This document shows, one piece after another, positions 53,247-61,477 of a stretch of 64,000 nucleotides of DNA. Within the stretch, counting starts at the first letter, position 1. Each line of letters begins with the position of its first letter. The notes under the pieces were generated by a model. The model saw nothing but the letters and a program-made list of their open reading frames with translations. It had not been told where the DNA came from and ran no database searches. The stretch is from Sulfurovum sp. XGS-02 (GTDB taxonomy: Bacteria; Campylobacterota; Campylobacteria; Campylobacterales; Sulfurovaceae), in assembly GCF_023213175.1 (NCBI RefSeq), contig NZ_CP093312.1, forward strand, positions 806,001 through 870,000. The letters are read 5' to 3'. A program made the position numbers and the translations under genes.

Positions 53247-53621
53247 TTACATACTGCTTCCGCATTTTCCTGTTTCACATTTCATTGGTGGGATCTCTTT
53301 TTTGGGTGCTTTTACGGTATTGTCTGCTGCACATTTTGTGCTCAGTCTACCGGTCTCTTGGACACGAACACAATCATATACCTCTTTCGTACTTAAGGCT
53401 TTGAGTACACATTCCCGTCTGTTGTCCTCTTTTTCAAGCTGGTTTAAAATGTTCATTTTCTTTTTCACGAGTAGAGTAGAACCATCAACCATACTTGCAC
53501 CACATTTCCCTGGACCACACTTCATACCATCTTCTGTTAAGTCACTGGTTTTATCTTTATCGGTACACCCTGACAACAGTGATAGGGTTAAAAGCAGTGT
53601 GATCATTAGCTTTGATTTCAT
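53247..53621 (-). CDS. Lipoprotein with two MKCxxGKCG motifs, co-translated with an RND pump
   Basis: A 124-residue lipoprotein: the signal peptide SLLSGC gives a lipidation cysteine near residue 19. Motif copies are MKCGPGKCGASM (about 33-44) and MKCETGKCGSSM at the very end (about 113-124). Between them is a charged helical region with further cysteines. The start overlaps the CusA-like stop by four bases (ATGA), so it is translated with the pump. Together with the identical motif type in the SafE-like protein at 44 kb, a role in binding copper or silver is plausible but unproven. Confidence 0.75.
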   Translation of the reverse strand: MKSKLMITLLLTLSLLSGCTDKDKTSDLTEDGMKCGPGKCGASMVDGSTLLVKKKMNILNQLEKEDNRRECVLKALSTKEVYDCVRVQETGRLSTKCAADNTVKAPKKEIPPMKCETGKCGSSM

Positions 53622-56600
53622 TCATTCTCCTTGGATTGTTTTAATTGATATTTTTCATACATTTCATAAAAAATCGGAATAAGAAAGAGACTGAGTATAG
53701 CGGAACTGACAAGCCCTCCTATCATCGGTGCAGCTATACGCTGCATGACTTCACTTCCTATACCCGAAGTGTACATGATAGGCAGAAGTCCTGTCAAGAT
53801 GGCAAATACTGTCATGAGTTTGGGTCTTACTCTTTGAACGGCACCTTCATAAATAGCATCGGAGAGGTGTTGTCTATTAAATCTGGACCCCATTTTTTTA
53901 TGCATCGCTTCAACACTTTCTTGTAGATAGACGATCATAACTATGGCTGTTTCAGCGGCAATCCCAAGAAGTGCCAGGAAACCGACTATCACTGCAATAC
54001 TCATATTAAACTGTAAGACATATAAGTACACTATACCGCCGAGTAGAGCAAAGGGAAGGGTGAAAAATACAATAAGGGTAGGTACGAACTCTCCCAGTGC
54101 AAAATAGATTAGGATTAATATCAACAAGAGTACAATAGGCACTATCCATTTTATTTTTTGCATGGCTGAGTGAAGGTATTCTGATTGTCCTTCCCATTCC
54201 AGGTAATATCCGGGAGGGAGTTGTATATCTTTTAAGATTTTAACGGCTTCTTCTTTGTATTTGACGGCACTCACGCCTGGTTGTGGCGTAATATAGATAA
54301 AGGTGACCGGTGTTGCCATCTCACTTTTGATCACAGAAGCACTCTCCTTATATTCTACTGTGGTAAAGGTGGAGAGCGGTACAAATCCGAGCGGTGTTTT
54401 GACCTGTATATTGCGTATATCATCAAGGTTTCGACGCTCTTCCTCTTCAAATCGCAGTGCGATAGGGTAACGTTCCAAACCTTTATACATAGTAGTGATC
54501 TTTTTCCCACCTATCGCTGCAGAAGTATATGCTTCGATCAGTGATTTGGAAATGTTATAACGCTGTAACGCCTCGGCATCTATGTTGATGTCGATGAAAT
54601 ACCCTGCACTTGCCTGGTCAGAGAAAACAGACTGTGTTCCTTTCAGTTCACGAAGTCTTGACTCGATCTGCATGGCTACTGATTGCAGCCCTTGTGCATC
54701 TTTTCCATAAAGTTTGATACCCAGAGGCGTTCTTATACCTGAGAGCAACATATCAATACGGCCGCGTATAGGGTAGGTCCAGGAGTTCACAAGCCCAGGT
54801 ACCTGTAGTGCTTCTTCCATCTCCGCCATCAGTTTTTCATAGGTCATACCATCACGCCATTGTGACTTGGGTTTAAAAGTAATGATGGTTTCGATCATAC
54901 CAAGTGGAGCAGGGTCAGTGGCTGAATTGGCACGTCCTCCCTTACCGAACACTGTCTCTACTTCAGGAAAACTTTTAATGATCTGATCGGTTTTCTGTGT
55001 CAGTGCTTTGCTCTGATCCACGGAGATACCATAAGGTGTCACAGGCATATACATCACGGTTTGCTCATTGAGCATAGGCATGAATTCCCAGTTTAACTTT
55101 TTGTAAAGAGGCAGTGCAAATAGAAGTCCGCCAACAGCAAGAAAAATAACAATGTATTTGAGTTTTAAAGCATGGACCAAAAGTGGATGATAAAGCCAAA
55201 TAAAAAAACGGTTCAGCGGGTTCTTTGATTCGGGAATGATCCTCCCTTTGATGAAGTATATCATGAGTACAGGTACCAGTGTGACTGAGAGTATCGCTCC
55301 TGCAGTCATGGCAAAGGTTTTGGTAAAAGCAAGGGGGTTAAAGAGTAAGCCTTCTTGCCCCGAAAGTGCAAAGATCGGTAAAAAAGAGACAACTACAAGT
55401 GCCAGGGCAAAAAAGATAGGACGTCCCACAAGTTGAGAAGAGTGAATGATGGTTTTGATCCGTTCATCACGCTTTAGAGGTTCACCGTTCTCTTCGGTTT
55501 TTTTATGTATGGCCTTATGTGTATTCTCTATCATCACGATAGAAGCATCTACCATAGCACCGATAGCGATAGCGATACCTCCCAGACTCATAATATTTGA
55601 GTCTATACCAAAGATCTTCATCAGTAAAAAAGGGAGGGCAATGGTCAAGGGGAGCACGATAAGCATGATAAGTATGGAGCGAAAGTGCATCAAGAACAGA
55701 CCAATGACCAGGATCACAATGATACTCTCTTCAAATAGCGTCGTTTGAAGTGTTTTGATCGCTGATCCTATCAGTCCTGAACGGTCATAGGTCGTGATAA
55801 CATCCACATCTTCTATTTTGAGTTCTTGCATTTTGGACTTGATGCGTTTGATGACAGAGTAGACATCTTCCCCATATCGCACCATGACGATACCGCCTAC
55901 CACTTCTCCCTCTCCATTGAGGTCTGCCAGACCACGTCTGGCACTCGGTACCATCTCTACACGTCCCAATTGGGAGAGCGTCAGAGGTACACTGTTCTTG
56001 GTCGTGACGACAAGTTGTCGTATCTCATCCAGATCTTTGATATACCCTTTGGCCTGTACCATCCACTCATAACCGTTTTGAATGACGATCCGTCCACCGG
56101 TGTCATTATTGTTCTCTTTGAGTGCTTGAGAGATATCTTTGATAGAAAGATCGTACTGGACGAGTGCATCATTGTTCAGGGTAATTTGATAGGTGGGAAT
56201 AAACCCGCCTATACTGGCCACTTCACTCACACCATCTACACCCATCAGTGCATATTTGTAGTAATAGTCTTGAATCGTTCGCAGCTCATCAAGGCTCTTG
56301 GTTTGAGAGGTTAGGGCATATTCATAGACCCATCCGACTCCTGAAGCATCAGGCCCCAGTGTCACTTCCATCGTATCCGGAAGCTGACTTTGTATGGATG
56401 CCAGTTGTTCCAAAACACGGCTTCTGGCCCAATAGAGGTCTGTACCTTCTTTAAAAATAATGTAGATCAGAGCATTTTCATAGGTTGAAAAACCACGCAC
56501 GGTTTCAATATCCGAGATAGCAAGAAATTGTGAAACCAACGGATAGGTTCCCTGATCTTCTATGATCTCGGGGCTTTGGCCTTTCCATGTGACTTGTACG

Positions 56601-56743
56601 ATGACCTGTGGAGGAGAAAGGTCCGGCAGGGCATCCAGGGGAGTGTTCTTCATGGCCCAAATAGAACCTATGATGAGAAAGAGGGTGGTCATAAGGACAA
56701 GAAAACGATTTTTAGCCGAAAATACGATGAGTCGTTCTATCAT
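53618..56743 (-). CDS. cusA: CusA/CzcA-type heavy-metal RND efflux pump
   Basis: The 1041-residue inner-membrane pump has 12 helices and two large periplasmic loops. The HME-RND signature is present: an N-terminal RLIVFSAKNRFLVLMTTLFL, DPAPLGMIETIITFKPKSQW, RIDMLLSGIRTPLGIKLYG and GAMVDASIVMIENTHK. The conserved acidic residue in the fourth helix fits a proton-driven transporter. The metal (copper/silver versus zinc/cobalt/cadmium) cannot be set confidently from what I can see. Copper/silver is favoured by the Met-rich, CusB-like adaptor and the Cys-motif lipoprotein. The gene overlaps its neighbours on both sides. Confidence 0.9.
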   Translation of the reverse strand: MIERLIVFSAKNRFLVLMTTLFLIIGSIWAMKNTPLDALPDLSPPQVIVQVTWKGQSPEIIEDQGTYPLVSQFLAISDIETVRGFSTYENALIYIIFKEGTDLYWARSRVLEQLASIQSQLPDTMEVTLGPDASGVGWVYEYALTSQTKSLDELRTIQDYYYKYALMGVDGVSEVASIGGFIPTYQITLNNDALVQYDLSIKDISQALKENNNDTGGRIVIQNGYEWMVQAKGYIKDLDEIRQLVVTTKNSVPLTLSQLGRVEMVPSARRGLADLNGEGEVVGGIVMVRYGEDVYSVIKRIKSKMQELKIEDVDVITTYDRSGLIGSAIKTLQTTLFEESIIVILVIGLFLMHFRSILIMLIVLPLTIALPFLLMKIFGIDSNIMSLGGIAIAIGAMVDASIVMIENTHKAIHKKTEENGEPLKRDERIKTIIHSSQLVGRPIFFALALVVVSFLPIFALSGQEGLLFNPLAFTKTFAMTAGAILSVTLVPVLMIYFIKGRIIPESKNPLNRFFIWLYHPLLVHALKLKYIVIFLAVGGLLFALPLYKKLNWEFMPMLNEQTVMYMPVTPYGISVDQSKALTQKTDQIIKSFPEVETVFGKGGRANSATDPAPLGMIETIITFKPKSQWRDGMTYEKLMAEMEEALQVPGLVNSWTYPIRGRIDMLLSGIRTPLGIKLYGKDAQGLQSVAMQIESRLRELKGTQSVFSDQASAGYFIDINIDAEALQRYNISKSLIEAYTSAAIGGKKITTMYKGLERYPIALRFEEEERRNLDDIRNIQVKTPLGFVPLSTFTTVEYKESASVIKSEMATPVTFIYITPQPGVSAVKYKEEAVKILKDIQLPPGYYLEWEGQSEYLHSAMQKIKWIVPIVLLLILILIYFALGEFVPTLIVFFTLPFALLGGIVYLYVLQFNMSIAVIVGFLALLGIAAETAIVMIVYLQESVEAMHKKMGSRFNRQHLSDAIYEGAVQRVRPKLMTVFAILTGLLPIMYTSGIGSEVMQRIAAPMIGGLVSSAILSLFLIPIFYEMYEKYQLKQSKENE

Positions 56744-57768
56744 TAATAGATCCCGTTTATCTGAGCATCGGAGTCCATCATGAAGAGCGCATTGTCTACC
56801 AACGTATCTCCCTCATTCAGTCCTTTTATGATCTCATAATGTTTTGCGTCCAGAGGTTTTACCTGAATGACCATAGGTTCATACTCTCCTTTGAATTCCG
56901 TTGCAAGAAAAGCATACCACAGTCCATTTTTACGTATCGCTGCAGTTCGAGGTATGACAAGACGACTTTTTGTATCGGCTGATGCATAGACTTTTGCATA
57001 CATTCCCGGTTTTAATAACATGTCATCATTATCAAGTTGAAGTCTTAACGTAGCGGTTGCCTCTTTAGGGTCCAGTTCCGGGTAAAGAAGATTTTTTTGT
57101 GCTGTATATGTTTTGGAAATACCTTTGGCTTTGACACTGAAATGTGTAAGAAGAGGTAGATTTTCGATCTCATCCTGGTAGAGCTTGACCTCTACCCATA
57201 CTTTGTCCAGGTTTACGATCTGAAAGAGCTTTTTTTGAGGGCTGAAAGATGCACCTTCATTAATGTTTTTTTCAAATATCCACCCCGACTGCGGTGCATA
57301 GATGGTGGTGAACGTATCGACCTTACGTTTAGTGTCGATGCGTTTGATCTCTTCATCATGTACACCTAAGAGGCGCAGTTTGGTTTTCGCACTCTGAAGC
57401 ATTTGGGGAGAAGGGTGCTTTTCATTGAACTCCAAGGAGTGTAAGTAGTCCTGTTTGGACTTGTAGACTTCCGGAGAGTAGACATGGGCTAAGGCATCAC
57501 CTTTTTCTACTTTTTTATAGAGTGTATCAGCAAAAAGTTTTGTGATATAGCCTGAAAACCATGCATGTATATCGATCTTTCGTGAATCTTCAGCAACGAT
57601 ATATCCGTAGTTTATTTGTTCTTTGGCGGATGTTATCTTTTTTACTTTTACAGTCTTTACACTAAAAAGCTGTTCTATGGTGGGGAAAGAGCTATTGTGT
57701 TCCTGAGAGAGTGACAACACCGGGATCAGTAAAAATGTGAGGATTGTTTTCATATGTATGGATACCAT
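56743..57768 (-). CDS. cusB: CusB/CzcB-type periplasmic adaptor
   Basis: The 341-residue membrane fusion protein has an N-terminal signal (TILTFLLIPVLSLSQ), then lipoyl, hairpin and beta-barrel segments: GYIVAEDSRKIDIHAWFSGYITKL, KGDALAHVYSPEVYKSKQDYL, APQSGWIFEKNINEGASF, and LLKPGMYAKVYA. The start shares a base with the stop of the TolC-type gene, and the stop overlaps the CusA start. AGGTG upstream supports the ATG at 57768, although an internal ATG 15 bases in is possible. Confidence 0.88.
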   Translation of the reverse strand: MVSIHMKTILTFLLIPVLSLSQEHNSSFPTIEQLFSVKTVKVKKITSAKEQINYGYIVAEDSRKIDIHAWFSGYITKLFADTLYKKVEKGDALAHVYSPEVYKSKQDYLHSLEFNEKHPSPQMLQSAKTKLRLLGVHDEEIKRIDTKRKVDTFTTIYAPQSGWIFEKNINEGASFSPQKKLFQIVNLDKVWVEVKLYQDEIENLPLLTHFSVKAKGISKTYTAQKNLLYPELDPKEATATLRLQLDNDDMLLKPGMYAKVYASADTKSRLVIPRTAAIRKNGLWYAFLATEFKGEYEPMVIQVKPLDAKHYEIIKGLNEGDTLVDNALFMMDSDAQINGIY

Positions 57769-58961
57769 TATATTTCACCTATAAGAGATTTGAGTTGTGT
57801 CTGTGTTCGAAGGTATTCGCCTTTGATGGAGATGCGCTGTTCTTCCAGATCGAGTTTTTGTTCGAGAAGATTGGTGTAAGCAAAAAGGTCACCTCCGCTT
57901 TGAATGCCCGATTGACTCAGTTCGATCATATGTTCAAGCTGAGGCAGGCTCTCATTTTGGATAATGTGATAAACCTGGTAGGCTTCAGTGAGTTTGGCAT
58001 ACATCACAGTAATTTCACTCTCCAAAGAAGATCTGTAGTCTAAAGAGGCACTTGCTGCGGCAAGGGCTTCTTTACGTGCTGCTTCTGCCTGATGTTTTTC
58101 TGAACCATATAAAGGCAGAGAGATCCCCACTGTTACAGAGGCATAATCAGGAAATTCCTGACGGTTGTAATAGCCTACATTTACATAAGGGTCCGGTGTC
58201 ATACTCAGCTCCTGTATGACTTTGTTCGCATCAGCGATATTTTTCTCAGAGAGTTTCATATGGTAGTTTAGATTGTTCTGTGACTTGGAAAGATAGCTTT
58301 CCAATGGTCCGGGAGGTTTTATTTCGAATGGATCAGATATCTTGGAGACCTCTCCTTGTACAAGGTATTTGAGTTTAGCCTGTTGGTTCTTCAAGATCAT
58401 TTTATAGCGTTCATGTTTGATCTTTATTTTAGTAAGCATTAAATTTGCAGCCATCATGCTTGTGTGACTTTTATTCTCAGTAGATGCATAGGAGGTATAG
58501 AGATCTATATTTTGTTTGGCTACAGCGTTATACCGATTGACAATACGGATACGTGCTTCAAGTTCTTTCATGGTATAGGCTGTTATACGTATCTCTTTAG
58601 CCAGTGTGATCTTGGCTGCTTCATAGGAGTCCAATATAAGACTTTTTTGTGCTTTTGTAAAGCTTGTTCGAGCATCGAGTTTACCGAACCAAGGAAATTT
58701 TTGTTTCACATTAATTGCATTGAACTGCATAGGTTCAAGGCCACGGCCAGAGGGATTATCAAACTGTATGTCATTGATGGTCAAAGAGATATCCGGATTA
58801 GAGAAGTTCTGACTCTCTTCTATACGTGCATCCATTGCAGAGAGACGGTGCTGGATGGTCTGAAGTGAAGGGTGCTTTTTGAGTGATTGATCGATAAGTT
58901 GTTGAATACTTTCTGCCTGTAGCACACCTACAGTACATAAAGTAAAAAGAATGATACGCAT
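57768..58961 (-). CDS. cusC: CusC/TolC-type outer membrane channel
   Basis: The 397-residue outer-membrane efflux protein has a signal peptide (IILFTLCTVGVLQA). It then has long helices with the usual SLKKHPSLQTI start, FSNPDISLTINDI, KFPWFGKLDART and a mirrored second repeat. It is the first gene of a compact minus-strand operon (cusC-cusB-cusA-lipoprotein), in which every junction overlaps by one to four bases. The upstream 140 bases to the divergent 59.1-kb promoter contain nothing else recognised. Confidence 0.87.
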   Translation of the reverse strand: MRIILFTLCTVGVLQAESIQQLIDQSLKKHPSLQTIQHRLSAMDARIEESQNFSNPDISLTINDIQFDNPSGRGLEPMQFNAINVKQKFPWFGKLDARTSFTKAQKSLILDSYEAAKITLAKEIRITAYTMKELEARIRIVNRYNAVAKQNIDLYTSYASTENKSHTSMMAANLMLTKIKIKHERYKMILKNQQAKLKYLVQGEVSKISDPFEIKPPGPLESYLSKSQNNLNYHMKLSEKNIADANKVIQELSMTPDPYVNVGYYNRQEFPDYASVTVGISLPLYGSEKHQAEAARKEALAAASASLDYRSSLESEITVMYAKLTEAYQVYHIIQNESLPQLEHMIELSQSGIQSGGDLFAYTNLLEQKLDLEEQRISIKGEYLRTQTQLKSLIGEI

Positions 58962-59111
58962 TGTTTCTCCCGGGTTTTTTTGCTGTCCTAATTAAGATTA
59001 GATGTATTTTATCGTATTTCTGTGTACCCGGTGTGCAAAGGTTTGAACAATATAAAATCATATGCAATAAATGAGTTTAGATATAAAAAACAATAAAACC
59101 TATAGATTTAC

Positions 59112-59140
59112 TTGACATTAAAAAAAGATTTGGTTACTAT
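59112..59140 (+). promoter_or_regulatory. Consensus sigma-70 promoter of the DUF4395-rrf2-metY-like unit
   Basis: TTGACA (59112-59117), a 17-base spacer and TACTAT (59135-59140) give a near-consensus promoter, the strongest I found in the window. Initiation would be near 59147, giving a leader of about 200 bases. Confidence 0.7.
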
Positions 59141-59151
59141 ACACTTATAAA

Positions 59152-59300
59152 ATGAAATTAGCACTTGTAAAAACCCTAGATATTTACATAAGACAAGGGT
59201 ATTGCACATTTTTTAGTTATTTTAGTCTCCCCTATAGTCAAACTGAGAAAAATGTCAATGCTGTAAATTACTCTAGGGTCTTTAGAGGTGCTGATGATAT
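59152..59300 (+). ncRNA. Long palindromic leader, candidate structured RNA or foldback element
   Basis: Paired segments nest in order. 59157-59166 pairs with 59286-59295, 59168-59171 with 59281-59284, 59173-59180 (ACCCTAGA) with 59272-59279 (TCTAGGGT), and 59182-59188 with 59262-59268. Inside, 59201-59204 plus 59206-59213 pair with 59248-59259 around one bulged C. That is over 40 base pairs with few interruptions, starting about five bases after the predicted transcription start. CCCT in the apical loop could pair with AGGG in the unpaired 59189-59200 strand. I match it to no known riboswitch. It may also be a degenerate mobile foldback. Confidence 0.55.
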
Positions 59301-59347
59301 AGCTAAGGCACTTACCTTAAAATGCTACTTCAATGAAAGGAAAGAAT

Positions 59348-59806
59348 ATGTCTCCAAGTTGTCCGATATCCACAAGAAGAGTTGACGCTAATATGGTAAG
59401 AATTATCTCTTTTCAGGTAGCACTTTTTACGCTTATATTTTTGATCTCACAAGAGAGTGCCTTTGCATGGGTCATACTGTTTGATTTTTTGATGCGAGCA
59501 TTACGTTTATCAAGCTTCAGTCCATTTGAGCTCATGGGTAAGTTCGTACTCAGAGGGTGGGGTGTTGCACCTAAACTTTGTGATGAATCACCAAAAAGGT
59601 TCGCTCTGTATCTTGGTCTAGTCACTTCGTTGTTCATTGTCGTCTTTTATTTTGCCGGTTTTACACTATTTGCTACTGTGGTAGCAGTTATTTTATTAAT
59701 TTGTGCATTACTTGAGACAGTATTCGATTTTTGTATAGGATGTAAGCTATACTATGCAATACAAATCGGTAAAGGTCTCTTAGGAAATGATAGGAATATC
59801 CAGTAA
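59348..59806 (+). CDS. DUF4395 family membrane protein
   Basis: The 152-residue protein has a cysteine near the start (SPSCPISTRRVD), four hydrophobic helices, and the family pattern DFLMRALRLSSFSPFELMGKFV with a second Cys region DFCIGCKLYY near the C-terminus. The function is unknown; the family often neighbours sulfur or thiol genes. The ATG at 59348 has AAAGGAA upstream; the alternative ATG at 59333 is less well placed. Its end overlaps the Rrf2 gene by 20 bases. Confidence 0.85.
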   Translation: MSPSCPISTRRVDANMVRIISFQVALFTLIFLISQESAFAWVILFDFLMRALRLSSFSPFELMGKFVLRGWGVAPKLCDESPKRFALYLGLVTSLFIVVFYFAGFTLFATVVAVILLICALLETVFDFCIGCKLYYAIQIGKGLLGNDRNIQ

Positions 59807-60200
59807 AACAATTTATGCGATCGCTGCACTTCAGGAGTTGGGCTCCATTCCCGACGATAAAGTCCTTAAGATAAAAGAGATAGCTGCCAATGCAGCTATC
59901 CCGCAAAACTTTTTGGAACAAATACTTTTAGAACTTAAAAAGCAGGGGCTTCTTACCAGCATTAAAGGTGCACATGGCGGGTACAAACTTGCAAAAAGCC
60001 TCAAAGATATCACACTTAAAGATGTGGTGCTTATCCTGGAGTCAGATATATTTGCCGATAATTACCAAACGGAGAGTCAGGCACTTAAACTTTTTTGGGA
60101 TGACATTAAACAAAAAGTCTCATCGGTGTTCGAGATCCCATTGTCTGAACTGAAGAACTATCAACTTAAAGCCAACCAAATATTAAATTACTCTATATAG
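59787..60200 (+). CDS. Rrf2-family regulator without iron-sulfur cysteines (CymR-like)
   Basis: The 137-residue winged-helix protein shows the Rrf2 pattern SSKTIYAIAALQEL, KEIAANAAIPQNFLEQILLELKKQGLL and GAHGGYKLAKSLKDITL. It contains no cysteine, so it cannot hold the Fe-S cluster of IscR or NsrR. Cluster-free Rrf2 proteins include CymR, which controls cysteine metabolism. It is overlapped by DUF4395 and followed by a sulfhydrylase-type gene nine bases later, which supports a sulfur amino acid role. Confidence 0.88.
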   Translation: MIGISSKTIYAIAALQELGSIPDDKVLKIKEIAANAAIPQNFLEQILLELKKQGLLTSIKGAHGGYKLAKSLKDITLKDVVLILESDIFADNYQTESQALKLFWDDIKQKVSSVFEIPLSELKNYQLKANQILNYSI

Positions 60201-60208
60201 GAATAAAG

Positions 60209-61468
60209 ATGAACAATACCACTGATTTTGACTATTTCAATACGCTGCTTGTACAAAGTGTAGGTTCTAAGGTAGGGCCTATTGCACCTACGATCACTCC
60301 GTCGGCTGCTTATGGTTATGAAAATGCTGAAGAAGCAGAAGGCATCTTTGCTGCACAGGTCAATAAACCGCTCTATGCAAGGGTAGGAAATCCGACTAAT
60401 GCTAAACTGGAAGCTATAGTAGCGAAGATGGAAGGCGGATTCGGTGCCATTGCTACTTCTTCAGGTATGGGGGCTATTTCGATGGTATGCAGTGCTTTTT
60501 TATCTGCTGGGGATGAATTGCTTTGTATCGGTGGTTTCTTTGGGGGTACCTATTCACTTGTGAATGAAACGTTGGCACGTTTTGGTGTGAGGAACAGTTT
60601 TTGTACCGTAGATGATTTTGAACATATAGAAGCAACACTTCAGCGTGGTATCAAGATGGTTCTTTTTGAGTCTGTAGGGAATCCAAGCCTTACACTGCCT
60701 GATATACAGCGTATTATTGATCTTTGTAACAAGTATGAAACACTGGTCATGATAGACAATACCGCGACACCGCTTTTGGTAAGACCACTCGAGATGGGTG
60801 CAGATATCTCTGTGCACTCTTCAACCAAAAATATGTCCGGGCACTCAGCTGCACTTGGTGGGATCGCTGTTTTCAGAGCGGTAAAAGAGGAGGGTGAAAA
60901 ATTATTGAACCCAAAATATGCCGATGTACATAAAATCGTGAAAAAGATGGGAGAAAAAGCATTTATACCTATCTGTAAAAAACGTGCCATTCGTGATTTC
61001 GGCATGACTGCCAATGCCTTTGGTTCATTTATGACCATGGTAGGGCTGGAAACACTCTCACTCAGGGTAGAGAGGATCAATAAAAGTGTTGAAACCGTTG
61101 CCGCCCTGCTTGATGAGAAACTGCCAGATGGGGTAAGTGTGAATCACCCATCATTGGTAACAAGCCCTGATCACGCAAGATATAAGTCGGACTTTGCACA
61201 GGGGTGTGGTCCTTTACTCACTATAGACTGTGGGACAAAAGAGAAGGCGTTTACTTTCCTCAACAAACTGAACCATGTGATACAAACAGCAAACATCGGG
61301 GACAATCGAACACTTGCACTGCATATGACCAGTACCATTTATAGTGATTTCAATGAAGAAACCCGTAAATTCCTGGGTGTACATGAAGGGTTGATCCGTG
61401 TCTCCATAGGTTTGGAAGATCCTAAGGTCATTGCAGAGGACTTTTTACAAGCTGCGAATGCATTGTAA
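60209..61468 (+). CDS. PLP-dependent Cys/Met metabolism enzyme (O-acetylhomoserine sulfhydrylase or methionine gamma-lyase type)
   Basis: The 419-residue protein is of the trans-sulfuration fold. Motifs are PLYARVGNPTNAKLE, ATSSGMGAISMV, the TVDDFEHIEATL region, and the PLP lysine in SVHSSTKNMSGHSAALGG. The exact reaction (OAH sulfhydrylase, cystathionine gamma-synthase or methionine gamma-lyase) cannot be separated by motif alone. The neighbouring Rrf2 gene and the sulfur context favour homocysteine synthesis from O-acetylhomoserine and sulfide, suited to a sulfur-oxidising organism. Confidence 0.85.
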   Translation: MNNTTDFDYFNTLLVQSVGSKVGPIAPTITPSAAYGYENAEEAEGIFAAQVNKPLYARVGNPTNAKLEAIVAKMEGGFGAIATSSGMGAISMVCSAFLSAGDELLCIGGFFGGTYSLVNETLARFGVRNSFCTVDDFEHIEATLQRGIKMVLFESVGNPSLTLPDIQRIIDLCNKYETLVMIDNTATPLLVRPLEMGADISVHSSTKNMSGHSAALGGIAVFRAVKEEGEKLLNPKYADVHKIVKKMGEKAFIPICKKRAIRDFGMTANAFGSFMTMVGLETLSLRVERINKSVETVAALLDEKLPDGVSVNHPSLVTSPDHARYKSDFAQGCGPLLTIDCGTKEKAFTFLNKLNHVIQTANIGDNRTLALHMTSTIYSDFNEETRKFLGVHEGLIRVSIGLEDPKVIAEDFLQAANAL

Positions 61469-61477
61469 GTTGTTATC

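Noticed and set aside
55826-56314. 162-codon plus-strand frame opposite the RND pump gene
   Set aside because: Antisense shadow with no ribosome-binding site or recognisable domain; the minus strand is clearly cusA.
59152-59300. Integron attC site, because of the long imperfect palindrome
   Set aside because: The terminal RYYYAAC/GTTRRRY core sites are absent, and no integrase or cassette array is present.
59112-59347. SAM-type riboswitch upstream of a sulfur-metabolism unit
   Set aside because: The conserved SAM-I core sequences and kink-turn are not visible. The pairing is a long hairpin rather than a four-way junction.
59152-59385. 77-codon frame inside the palindromic leader
   Set aside because: It lies wholly on the foldback and overlaps the DUF4395 start. 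It has no ribosome-binding site or recognisable protein features.
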